In this document: positions 7,618-15,149 of the stretch, piece by piece
Layout: each line of letters opens with the position of its first letter
Position numbering within the stretch: position 1 is the first letter of the stretch
Assembly: GCF_018437505.1 (NCBI RefSeq)
Contig: NZ_CP072467.1
Coordinates: forward strand, 2,480,001 to 2,544,000
Reading direction: 5' to 3'
DNA from: Spiractinospora alimapuensis
GTDB taxonomy: Bacteria; Actinomycetota; Actinomycetes; Streptosporangiales; Streptosporangiaceae
DNA: 64,000 nucleotides
Notes under the pieces: generated by a model
Told to the model about the DNA's origin: nothing
What the model saw: the letters and a program-made list of their open reading frames with translations, nothing else
Databases searched by the model: none
Position numbers and translations under genes: made by a program

Positions 7618-8133
7618 GAAACCCCCGCGCACGCGGGAATGGACCGCGCACGTGACACGGTGGCCCGGGAGCATTCCTGAAACCCCCGCGCACGCGGGAA
7701 TGGACCGACGTCGACGTCGAACATGACCCTGCGTTCGCCGAAACCCCCGCGCACGCGGGGATGGACCGGCACGAGTGCCTCGAGGTCTGATGTCGGCTCC
7801 GAAACCCCCGCGCACGCGGGGATGGACCGTCGACGCATTCACCGTCTTTCTGGTGGTCGTCGAAACCCCCGCGCACGCGGGGATGGACCGCTCGATCGGG
7901 GCGTGGCCCAGCCCTGCGTTGGGAAACCCCCGCGCACGCGGGGATGGACCGCCACTGGTGTCCGGGCATGGTGTGCTCGGTGAGAAACCCCCGCGCACGC
8001 GGGGATGGACCGGTGCCATTCAAGGCCGCATGGGCCCCATCCGAGAAACCCCCGCGCACGCGGGGATGGACCGTGGTTGCGCTCAACCGCCCAGAAGCTG
8101 ACGACGAAACCCCTGCGCACGCAGGGTGGACCG
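7618..8133 (+). CRISPR. type I-E style CRISPR array, 9 repeats, 8 spacers
   Basis: Nine repeats start every 61 bases at 7618, 7679, 7740, 7801, 7862, 7923, 7984, 8045 and 8106, with eight 32-base spacers. The 29-base repeat starts GAAACCCCCGCG and ends CACGCGGGGATGGACCG. It forms a GC stem and carries an eight-base 3' handle like that of type I-E crRNAs. Repeats 1 and 2 carry a G-to-A change (GGGAAT), repeats 3-8 are identical, and repeat 9 is degenerate and one base short, marking the trailer end. No cas1/2/3 or Cascade gene lies in the window, so any function depends on genes elsewhere. Confidence 0.97.
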
Positions 8134-8238
8134 CCGGTCGGGTTCCTGACTTCGGACGGCGGGGCCTAGCCCCCACACCACTCGGGGCTGGACCTGGGTG
8201 GCGGGGCCGCTGGGCGGGCACGTCCGCCACATGAAAAG

Positions 8239-8259
8239 CGGCCGTGCGTCGCACGGCCG
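8239..8259. terminator. hairpin terminator
   Basis: Perfect 9-base arms CGGCCGTGC (8239-8247) and GCACGGCCG (8251-8259) with a three-base loop, flanked by AAAAG on the left and TTGG on the right. It is placed after the CRISPR array and also downstream of the minus-strand gene at 8352. Confidence 0.65.
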
Positions 8260-8265
8260 TTGGGG

Positions 8266-8293
8266 CCACGGGCGTGGGGGGTTACGCCCGTGG
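8266..8293. terminator. second hairpin of a tandem terminator
   Basis: Arms CCACGGGCGT (8266-8275) and ACGCCCGTGG (8284-8293) are perfectly complementary. It lies six bases from the hairpin at 8239-8259. The pair probably ends the minus-strand SCO5389-type transcript and any crRNA precursor from the left. Confidence 0.65.
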
Positions 8294-8351
8294 GTGGGGC
8301 GTGTGGGTTCCCCCTAGCGGTGGTGGCCGCGAACCCACACGAGAGTGCGCG

Positions 8352-8735
8352 TTAGCAGTCGACCAGTTCTGGGGACTGGTTGAGCAACTGGGCGCGGGGG
8401 GTGACGAAGGCCGCGTGGGCCGCTGTCTCCGTGGCGGCGAACAGGGCGACCTTGTGGCAGTTCTGGAACGCGATGCGCATCCCGAAGTGGCGTTCGAGTG
8501 CGGCGCGCATCGCGTCGCTGGCCATGGCGCGGAGGAGCTGGCCGCGTTCGGCCTCTCCCGGTGGGGGTACCTCGTTGGCGGCGGAGGGCGCCCCCGCGCG
8601 GACCTCCTCCGCGAGACCGCTGACCGTTGCCCACGCGTAGGGCAGCGACTCCCGGATGCAGTCGATGAAGGCGGCGTCCTCGACCTCTCCCCGCTCGGCC
8701 CGTTCCAGTAGCTGTGGCGAGACCGTCAGCGACAT
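8352..8735 (-). CDS. SCO5389-family conserved protein
   Basis: A 127-residue soluble protein of a family conserved next to nucS in actinomycetes (named after SCO5389 of S. coelicolor, recalled from memory). Visible family features are the start MSLTVSPQLLERAERGEV, FIDCIRESLPYAW, the helix RGQLLRAMASDAMRAALERHFG, FQNCHKVA and the end SPELVDC. No enzymatic motif is seen. It is divergent from nucS across 178 bases, so shared control or a role linked to mismatch repair is possible but unproven. Confidence 0.8.
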   Translation of the reverse strand: MSLTVSPQLLERAERGEVEDAAFIDCIRESLPYAWATVSGLAEEVRAGAPSAANEVPPPGEAERGQLLRAMASDAMRAALERHFGMRIAFQNCHKVALFAATETAAHAAFVTPRAQLLNQSPELVDC

Positions 8736-8913
8736 GAAATCCCCTTCCCAATGGTCGATCGTGCAGTGGAGACGTTAGGGCCGAGCGGGGCCGCAGGTCA
8801 TGACTCCTGTAGGTGAGAAGTGCGTAGCGCCGACGCCACATGAAAATGGTTATGGCGTTCATTGTGGTCTTGGATGACGCACAGGGTCCCTGTTCGCGGT
8901 AACGTGCGTTGCT

Positions 8914-9594
8914 GTGCGTCTCGTTATCGCCCGCTGCAGCGTCGACTATGTGGGGCGGCTCACCGCCCACCTCCCGATGGCCCCGCGTCTGGTCCTGATG
9001 AAGGCCGACGGTTCGGTGTCCATCCACGCCGACGATCGCGCCTTCAAACCGTTGAACTGGATGAACCCGCCGTGCACCGTGCGCGAGCGGGTGGACGAGG
9101 AAACCGGCGACGCCGTGTGGACCGTCACCCACGACAAGTCGGGGGAGAAACTGGTCCTCACGATCGAGGATTTGATCCACGACAGTTCCCACGAGCTCGG
9201 CCCCGACCCCGGCCTGCAGAAGGACGGGGTGGAGGCGCACCTCCAGGAGCTGCTCGCCGACCACATCAACGTCCTGGGCGAGGGCTACTCGCTGATCCGC
9301 CGCGAGTACCCCACGGCGATCGGCCCGGTGGACATCCTCTGCCGCGACGCCGACGGCGCCACGGTCGCGGTGGAGATCAAGCGCCGTGGCGAGATCGACG
9401 GGGTGGAGCAACTGACGCGCTACCTGGAGCTGCTCAACCGCGACACCACCCTGGCCCCGGTCCGGGGTATCTTCGCGGCGCAGGAGATCAAGCCACAGGC
9501 GCGGACCCTGGCCGAGGACCGCGATATCGGGTGTGTGGTGCTGGACTACGAGGAGATGCGCGGCATCGAGCCCGACATGCTCCGCCTCTTCTGA
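8914..9594 (+). CDS. nucS: mismatch-specific endonuclease NucS
   Basis: A 226-residue DNA endonuclease (EndoMS/NucS) that cuts both strands at mismatches and replaces MutS/MutL in most actinobacteria. The N-terminal DNA-binding/dimer domain includes the loop [10 protein letters not shown]. The C-terminal RecB-like nuclease domain carries the acidic active site in [11 protein letters not shown] and the VEIKRR motif (E-x-K). It ends in the short MLRLF beta-clamp-like peptide. Start GTG 8914 gives the family N-terminus [12 protein letters not shown]. No Shine-Dalgarno site is visible, and a TAACGT box ends eight bases upstream, so a leaderless message is possible. Confidence 0.95.
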   Translation: MRLVIARCSVDYVGRLTAHLPMAPRLVLMKADGSVSIHADDRAFKPLNWMNPPCTVRERVDEETGDAVWTVTHDKSGEKLVLTIEDLIHDSSHELGPDPGLQKDGVEAHLQELLADHINVLGEGYSLIRREYPTAIGPVDILCRDADGATVAVEIKRRGEIDGVEQLTRYLELLNRDTTLAPVRGIFAAQEIKPQARTLAEDRDIGCVVLDYEEMRGIEPDMLRLF

Positions 9595-9678
9595 CCCCCA
9601 CACCCCCAGCCCTGCTCCCCCACCAGGATTCCGCCACATCCAACCGGTGGGTGTGCACGTCCACCTGCCCTGGCGGGG

Positions 9679-10419
9679 TCAGTTCCCCACGACGCAGTCC
9701 AGTCCCCACGGGCGTCCCGCGCGTTGGGGTTCGCGGAGCTCGACGTGCCAGTCGAGCTCGGTGAGGTCTCGGGCCAGGTCCTGTGGGGACTCGGGGGTCG
9801 CGTCGGCGGCGATCAGGGCGCGGGCCACCGCGCCCCGGGTCGCCTTGGCCATGTGGCTGACGACGCTGCGCCGCCCGTCCACCTCGCGCAGGACGCGGAC
9901 CGTGACGCCGCGTTCGCCCGGGTTCCAGGCCGCGGCGTAGGCGGCGGAGCGCATGTCCACCACCAGTCCGTCCCGGGCGCCGAGGGTCTCCTGGAGTGCG
10001 GGCCGCCAGGCCGCGCCGAGTGGTCCCACGGGCGGCAGGGTGACGCCCATGGACAGTCGGTAGGGCGGCACCCGGTCCTCCGGTGAGAGCGCGCCCCACA
10101 GGCCGGAGAAGATGACGAGACGCTCGGTGCTCGGCAGGGTCGCCAAGCCCAGGTTGTCGTAGAGCACTCCGGTGTAAAGCGTGGCCGCGCGCAGGGTGGG
10201 GGCGGAACGCAACGCCCTGTTGTGGTCCAGGGCCGTCGCCTGGCGCGGGGTGAGCCCGAGGACGTCGGCGGCGTCGGGGGCGTGGGAGGTCTCGACGAGA
10301 GCGTCGACCACCTTCTCGCGGGTGGAGGTGAGGCCGGGGAGGCTCAGCCGGCTCAGGTCCAGGGGCGGTCCGTCACCGGCGGACGCCTTGCCTTCCGAGG
10401 GGGGCAGGAGGATCAGCAC
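9679..10419 (-). CDS. yaaA: YaaA-family peroxide stress protein
   Basis: A 246-residue protein of the UPF0246/YaaA family, which in E. coli limits free iron and DNA damage under peroxide stress. The family start LILLPPSEGKA is present at GTG 10419; the open frame extends another 77 codons but without family sequence. Further conserved parts are ALDHNRAL, ATLYTGVLYDNLGL, IFSGLWGALSPEDRVPPYRL, VVDMRSAAYAA and VVSHMAKATRG. The DNA/iron-related surface lies in the last third. It is convergent with nucS and divergent from the ABC exporter; both it and nucS protect DNA. Confidence 0.9.
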   Translation of the reverse strand: MLILLPPSEGKASAGDGPPLDLSRLSLPGLTSTREKVVDALVETSHAPDAADVLGLTPRQATALDHNRALRSAPTLRAATLYTGVLYDNLGLATLPSTERLVIFSGLWGALSPEDRVPPYRLSMGVTLPPVGPLGAAWRPALQETLGARDGLVVDMRSAAYAAAWNPGERGVTVRVLREVDGRRSVVSHMAKATRGAVARALIAADATPESPQDLARDLTELDWHVELREPQRAGRPWGLDCVVGN

Positions 10420-10519
10420 GCCCGCCGAGCTTACCCGTGCGGCGGGGGCCGGGTGTGCGGTTCGCGGGGGTGTCGCGCGGTGATTGTGTGGTCTCTCGCG
10501 CCCTGGCCGGAGGATCACT

Positions 10520-10541
10520 GCCTCCTCCGATCGGAGGAGGC
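10520..10541. promoter_or_regulatory. perfect 22-base palindrome, probable operator
   Basis: CCTCCTCCGATCGGAGGAGG (10521-10540) is its own reverse complement and extends by one G/C pair on each side. It lies about 57 bases before the ABC ATPase start and 100 bases from the divergent yaaA start. With no loop, it suits a dimeric DNA-binding protein better than an RNA hairpin. The LuxR-type regulator at 13573, encoded in the same gene group, is the obvious candidate; this is inference. Confidence 0.6.
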
Positions 10542-10597
10542 GGGTCGGACCTGGTGGCGGTGCCGCCGACGGGGGTCCGCTCGACAGACTCGAAGGT

Positions 10598-11497
10598 ATG
10601 ACCAAGACAACCAGTACAGACGCGGCGGTGTCCGTGTCCGAGCTGCGCAAGGCCTACGGCGCCAACGTGGCCGTTGACGGGATCGACCTGGAGATCCACC
10701 GAGGCGAGATCTTCGCCGTGCTGGGGCCGAACGGGGCCGGAAAGTCCACCACCGTGGAGATCCTGGAGGGGTTCCGAACGCGTGACGCCGGCACGGTCCG
10801 CGTCCTCGGCGTCGACCCGGGTGCGGCCGACCGCGCGTGGCGGGCCCGGATCGGGATCGTGTGGCAGAAGCCGGTGGAGAGTTCCCCACTGCGCGTCGTG
10901 GACATCCTCGAGCACTTCGCCACCTACTACCCCAGGGCGCGTCCCGTGGCGGAGGTCCTGGACCTCATCGGCCTGACGGAGAAGGCCCGCGCCTCGGTGC
11001 GTTCGCTCTCCGGTGGGCAGTTGCGCCGGTTGGACGTGGGGCTGGGGATCATCGGCCGCCCGGAGCTGCTGTTCCTGGACGAGCCGACGACCGGCTTCGA
11101 CCCCGCGGCCCGTCGCCACTTCTGGGAGCTGATCCGCGGACTGGCCCAGGACGGCACCACCATCCTGCTCACCACCCACTACCTCGACGAGGCCGAGGCG
11201 CTCGCCAACCGGGTGGCCGTGATCGCCAGCGGGCGGATCGTCGCCGAGGGCGACCCCGACACCCTGGGCGGACGCGCGGACGGACGCGCCACGGTGAGTT
11301 GGCTGGAGGACGCCCAACGCCAGGAGGTCACGACCGACGAACCCACCAGGGTCGTGGCGGGGCTGGTCCAGCGGTTCCCCGGGGAGATCCCAGAGCTGAG
11401 CGTGCACCGGCCGACGCTGGAGGAGACCTACCTGCGGCTGATCGCTGAGAACACCGTCGAGGACGCAACCACGGAAACGCAGGAGGTCGCGGCATGA
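10598..11497 (+). CDS. ABC exporter ATP-binding protein
   Basis: A 299-residue DrrA/CcmA-type ATPase. Motifs in order: Walker A GPNGAGKST, a Q-loop segment IGIVWQKP, the signature LSGGQLRRLDVGLG, Walker B LLFLDEP, and the switch His in LLTTHYLDEAE. A C-terminal extension of about 80 residues is typical of drug or lipid exporters. ATG 10598 is chosen; an upstream in-frame extension to 10484 crosses the palindrome. It overlaps the permease by four bases. With the permease, kinase and regulator it forms one transcription unit. Confidence 0.92.
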   Translation: MTKTTSTDAAVSVSELRKAYGANVAVDGIDLEIHRGEIFAVLGPNGAGKSTTVEILEGFRTRDAGTVRVLGVDPGAADRAWRARIGIVWQKPVESSPLRVVDILEHFATYYPRARPVAEVLDLIGLTEKARASVRSLSGGQLRRLDVGLGIIGRPELLFLDEPTTGFDPAARRHFWELIRGLAQDGTTILLTTHYLDEAEALANRVAVIASGRIVAEGDPDTLGGRADGRATVSWLEDAQRQEVTTDEPTRVVAGLVQRFPGEIPELSVHRPTLEETYLRLIAENTVEDATTETQEVAA

Positions 11498-12339
11498 GCG
11501 ACACACGCACGCCCCCGGCCGCGCGCCCCACGACCGACGCCCCCGCCCTTCCCGGTGCGCTGCGCATCGGGGCGGCCCGGGCGTGGTTGGAGACCCGCGA
11601 GTTTTTCCGGGAGAAGGAGACCGTCTTCTTCACCTTCTCGCTGCCGGCCCTGATCCTGGTCCTCTTCTCGTTGATCTTCGACGGCGGCACCGGGGACATC
11701 AATCCCACCGCGTTCTTCCTGCCCGGCCTGATCGCCATGGGCCTGATGTCGGTGTCCTTCCAGAACCTGGGCATCAGCATCGCCTACGAACGCACCTCCG
11801 GCGTACTGCGTCGCCTGCGCGGTACACCGATGCCGCCCGCCGCCTACTTCATCGGCAAGACGTTCCTCGTCTTCGTACTCGCGCTGGGCCAGTTGGCCCT
11901 CCTGTTCCTCATCGCGACGGTCTTCTACGGGGTGACCCTCCCCGACGACGCGGCCGCCTGGCTGACGTTCGCCTGGGTGATGGTGCTGGGCACCATCACC
12001 TGTGCCCTGCTCGGGATGGCGATCAGCAGTGTCGCCCGCAGCGTGAACTCCGCGTCGGGCATCGTCGTCGGCCCGTTCCTGATCCTGCAGTTCGTGTCCG
12101 GCATCTTCGTTCCGATCTCGGAGCTGCCCGACTGGGTGGTGAACGTCGCGTCGGCGTTCCCGCTGAAGTGGATGGCGCAGGGCATGCGCGCGGCCCTCTA
12201 CCCGGACGGTATGGAGGCGATGGAACCCTCCGGTGCCTACGACCTGCCCCTCGTCGCCGGGATGCTCGGCCTATGGTGTGTCGTTGGGTTCGTACTGTGT
12301 CTTCTCACCTTCCGGTGGAAGACGGCGAGAGACGGGTAA
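11494..12339 (+). CDS. ABC-2 type exporter permease
   Basis: A 281-residue integral membrane protein of the ABC-2 family with about six membrane spans: FTFSLPALILVLFSLIF, FFLPGLIAMGLMSVS, FLVFVLALGQLALLFLIA, WVMVLGTITCALLGMAI, GPFLILQFVSGIFVPI and MLGLWCVVGFVLCLL. The amphipathic N-terminal helix (ETREFFREKE) and the loop SGVLRRLRGTPM between spans 2 and 3 are family hallmarks. Its start ATGA overlaps the ATPase stop. It probably exports a drug, lipid or cell-wall-active peptide; the adjacent two-component system suggests envelope stress. Confidence 0.9.
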   Translation: MSDTRTPPAARPTTDAPALPGALRIGAARAWLETREFFREKETVFFTFSLPALILVLFSLIFDGGTGDINPTAFFLPGLIAMGLMSVSFQNLGISIAYERTSGVLRRLRGTPMPPAAYFIGKTFLVFVLALGQLALLFLIATVFYGVTLPDDAAAWLTFAWVMVLGTITCALLGMAISSVARSVNSASGIVVGPFLILQFVSGIFVPISELPDWVVNVASAFPLKWMAQGMRAALYPDGMEAMEPSGAYDLPLVAGMLGLWCVVGFVLCLLTFRWKTARDG

Positions 12340-12349
12340 GGAATCACCG

Positions 12350-13576
12350 GTGAACATGCAGGCTGGGGATGGGACGGCGGAGACTCTCGATCCCATGAAC
12401 CCCGTGTCCACGAGTTGGCAGGTGTTCTTCGCCGTCGGCCTGGTCGTGATCACCGTGGTGTCGGCCGTCACCAGTGACCCGCCGTGGATCTGGGTGGCGC
12501 TGCCGCTCGTGGCGCTGCTGGCGATCTGGTACCTGACGCTCGGGATGCGCATCCTGCGGGACCAGGACCGCTACTACGAGAGCGGGACCGCCTGGGTGTT
12601 CGCCATCGGCGCGATGGTGCTGTATCTCCCCGTCGTCCTCATCTCGCCGATGGCGCTGTTCGGGCTGTTCATCATCTCCCCGTTGCTGTTCATGACGGCG
12701 GGGGCGGCGGCCGGCACCCTCTCCGGGGGCGCGATCCTGATCCTGCCGGAGCTCGTCAGGGCCTCCACAGGGGCGGTCGAGTGGTCGGACCTGCCGATCA
12801 CGATGATGGTCAACGTCCTCATCCTGCTGTTCGCCTACTGGTTCGGTACGTGGATCAAGCGGGTCGTGATGGAGAGCGAGATCCGGGGCGAGCTCATCGC
12901 CCAGCTCCGCCGCAGTCAGGCCGACGTGGAGCGACTCTCGGAGGAGACGGGGGCAATGGCCGAACGCGAGCGGCTCGCCCGGGAGATCCACGACACGCTC
13001 GCCCAGGGATTCACCAGCATCGTCACCCTCGCCCAGGTGGTGGAGTCCGAACTCGACACCGATCGTGAGGCGGCGCGGCGCCACGTGGGCCTGATGCGGG
13101 AGACGGCGCAGGAGAACCTCGCCGAGGCCCGGGCGCTGGTGGCGGCGTTGGCTCCGGTGCAGCTGGCGGAGAGCACGCTGGACGCCGCCCTGCGCCGACT
13201 CGCGAGCCGGCTGGGCGACGAGCTCGGCATCCGCAGTCACCTGGACGTCGTCGGGGAGTCGACCGACCTGGGCCAGCCGGTACAAGTCGGCCTGCTCCGC
13301 GCCGCCCAGGAGGCGCTCGCCAACATCCGCAAGCACGCCCGGGCCGAGACCGTGGTGCTCCGCCTGGAGTACGGGGAGGACGCCGTTCGTCTCACCGTCA
13401 CCGACGACGGGGTGGGCTTCGACCCGACGGCCGCCTCGTCCGGCCATGGCCAGGACAACATCCAACACCGTGTACGTCACGTCGGCGGGACCTGTACCGT
13501 GCGCAGCTCCCCCGGCGAGGGGACCACCGTCTCCCTCGACGTACCCCGACTCCGGACCGAAAAGAGCCCCGCATGA
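12350..13576 (+). CDS. sensor histidine kinase, NarL/DesK type
   Basis: A 408-residue membrane kinase. The N-terminal third has about five membrane spans (for example WQVFFAVGLVVITVVSAV and WIWVALPLVALLAIWYLTLG). A linker helix follows, then the HisKA_3 dimerisation/phosphoacceptor domain with His214 in REIHDTLAQGFTS. The ATPase domain has EALANIRKHARA (N box), VTDDGVGFDP (G1) and SGHGQDNIQHRV (G2). There is no large outer sensor domain, so it likely senses within the membrane, as LiaS and DesK do. Start GTG 12350 follows an AAGGA site; ATG 12356 is an alternative. It overlaps the regulator gene by four bases. Confidence 0.92.
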   Translation: MNMQAGDGTAETLDPMNPVSTSWQVFFAVGLVVITVVSAVTSDPPWIWVALPLVALLAIWYLTLGMRILRDQDRYYESGTAWVFAIGAMVLYLPVVLISPMALFGLFIISPLLFMTAGAAAGTLSGGAILILPELVRASTGAVEWSDLPITMMVNVLILLFAYWFGTWIKRVVMESEIRGELIAQLRRSQADVERLSEETGAMAERERLAREIHDTLAQGFTSIVTLAQVVESELDTDREAARRHVGLMRETAQENLAEARALVAALAPVQLAESTLDAALRRLASRLGDELGIRSHLDVVGESTDLGQPVQVGLLRAAQEALANIRKHARAETVVLRLEYGEDAVRLTVTDDGVGFDPTAASSGHGQDNIQHRVRHVGGTCTVRSSPGEGTTVSLDVPRLRTEKSPA

Positions 13577-14202
13577 TCCGCGTGCTCCTGGTGGACGACC
13601 ACCCCATCGTGCGGGAGGGTGTCCGCGGCATGCTGACCGCCGAACCCGACCTGGAGGTCGTGGGCGAGGCCGCCTCCGGCCCCGAGGCCGTCACCGTCGC
13701 CGCCTCACTGCGCCCGGACGTGGTGCTGATGGACCTACGCATGCCGGGCGGCGACGGTGTCGACGCGACGACCGACCTACTACGCGACCAACCCGACTGT
13801 CGGGTCCTGGTGCTCACCACATACGACACCGACTCCGACATCCTGCGCGCCGTGGAGGCGGGCGCCGCGGGATACCTGCTCAAGGACACGCCGCGGCGGG
13901 AACTCGCCGACGCGGTGCGTTCCGCCGCGCGGGGCGAGACCGTGCTCGCCCCCGGTGTCGCCGGCAAGCTCGTGTCCGGGATGCGGGAGCGCCGCGACAC
14001 CCCACAGCTCACCGAACGCGAACTGGAGGTCCTCCGCCTGGCGGCGGAGGGGCTGAGTAACGCCAGGATCGCGGGGCGGCTGTACATCGGCGCCACCACG
14101 GTGAAGACCCACCTGATGAACTGCTACGCCAAGCTCGGAGTCTCTGACCGCACCGCCGCGGTCACCACCGCGATCCGGCAGGGGATCCTGCCGCCGCACT
14201 GA
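13573..14202 (+). CDS. NarL/LuxR-type response regulator
   Basis: A 209-residue regulator, partner of the kinase just upstream. The receiver domain has the acidic pair VDDHP, phosphoacceptor Asp54 in VVLMDLRMPGGDG, Thr in VLTTYD and Lys in LLKDTP. The C-terminal LuxR helix-turn-helix spans about residues 140-205 (LTERELEVLRLAAEGLSNARIAGRLYI and TTVKTHLMNCYAKL). Translation is coupled (ATGA overlap). The perfect palindrome before the ABC ATPase at 10520 is a plausible binding site, which would make the four-gene group self-activating. Confidence 0.92.
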   Translation: MIRVLLVDDHPIVREGVRGMLTAEPDLEVVGEAASGPEAVTVAASLRPDVVLMDLRMPGGDGVDATTDLLRDQPDCRVLVLTTYDTDSDILRAVEAGAAGYLLKDTPRRELADAVRSAARGETVLAPGVAGKLVSGMRERRDTPQLTERELEVLRLAAEGLSNARIAGRLYIGATTVKTHLMNCYAKLGVSDRTAAVTTAIRQGILPPH

Positions 14203-14284
14203 ATCTCGGGAACGGGTTCCCGGTCGGCGACTATCTGGCCCGACCGCGATGCGTCGTGTCCGCGCGACGCCGGAGGCGAGACAC

Positions 14285-14313
14285 ATGACAGCGCCACGAT
14301 TGAGCACGATACT
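14285..14313 (+). promoter_or_regulatory. promoter for a leaderless transcript
   Basis: A -35 like ATGACA (14285-14290), a 17-base spacer and a -10 like GATACT (14308-14313) end seven bases before ATG 14321. That places transcription start at or next to the start codon. The rival reading is that ATG 14285 is itself the start, since GGAGG lies at 14272-14276. Confidence 0.5.
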
Positions 14314-14320
14314 CAGAATC

Positions 14321-15016
14321 ATGAATGAAATTCCCCCTTCGGAGAACAACGATCCATCCCAGATGCGCGCCTCGGACGCCGAACGGGACGCGGTCGCCGC
14401 CCGGCTCCGGGAGGCCTTCGCCGAAGGTCGACTCGACGCCGACGAACACACCGAACGCCTCGACAAGGCCTACGGCGCGAAGACGACGGGGGACCTCGTT
14501 CCGCTGCTCGCCGACCTCCCCGACGCCCCCGGCAACGCGGTGGAGAACCAGCCCAAGGCCGCTCCGGCCGAGGGATCCTCGGCCCCGATCTACGGCGCCA
14601 GCCGGATCGTGGACAAGCAGCCCACCTCCCGGTTCTCCTTCGCGCTCATGTCCGGGTCCGGGGTGTCGGGCGGCTGGACCATGTCGGAGACCTACGTCGC
14701 CGTAGCGGTGATGGGGGCCGTGGAGATCGACCTGCGGGAGGCGAGTTTCACCGCGCGGGAGTCCACCATCCACGCGAACGCGGTCATGGGCGGCGTGGAG
14801 ATCATCGTCCCGGACGACGTCCGGGTCCGGGTGCACGGTATCGGGATCATGGGCGGCTACGGGCTCGAGGGCGACCAGCCCAGCGTCAGCGACCCCGCGG
14901 CCCCGATCGTGAACATCGTGGGCGTGGCCCTGATGGGAGCGGTCGAGGTTCGTTACGCCCAGCGGAAACACCAGAAGCGGATCCGGCGCCGCAAGCGCGG
15001 CCAGATCGAGGATTAA
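14321..15016 (+). CDS. DUF1707 / LiaF-like C-terminal domain protein
   Basis: A 231-residue soluble protein. The N-terminal DUF1707 domain (about residues 10-65) has the family line RASDAERDAVAARLREAFAEG with AYGAKTTGDLVPLLADLP. A low-complexity linker follows. The second half is a beta-repeat of the DUF2154/LiaF cell-wall-stress type, with repeated VMGAVEI, VMGGVEI, IMGGYG and LMGAVEV strands. It ends in a basic tail. The LiaF-like domain and the nearby LiaS/LiaR-like system suggest envelope-stress sensing. Start 14321 assumes a leaderless message; ATG 14285 would add 12 residues and has a good ribosome site. Confidence 0.75.
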   Translation: MNEIPPSENNDPSQMRASDAERDAVAARLREAFAEGRLDADEHTERLDKAYGAKTTGDLVPLLADLPDAPGNAVENQPKAAPAEGSSAPIYGASRIVDKQPTSRFSFALMSGSGVSGGWTMSETYVAVAVMGAVEIDLREASFTARESTIHANAVMGGVEIIVPDDVRVRVHGIGIMGGYGLEGDQPSVSDPAAPIVNIVGVALMGAVEVRYAQRKHQKRIRRRKRGQIED

Positions 15017-15149
15017 GGGCGACACTCCGACGTTATCTGGGCCTTGTGGGAGGAACCGGACGGTGGCAGGCTGCCGCTCATCCGGCACACCCTGTGCTGG
15101 CGTCCGTCAATCCGTGGCGGACCCATGGGACCCACTTGGAGGACGATCG

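Noticed and set aside
7565-8269. Long open frames over the CRISPR array on both strands
   Set aside because: They are created by the 61-base repeat unit and encode the same short peptide over and over.
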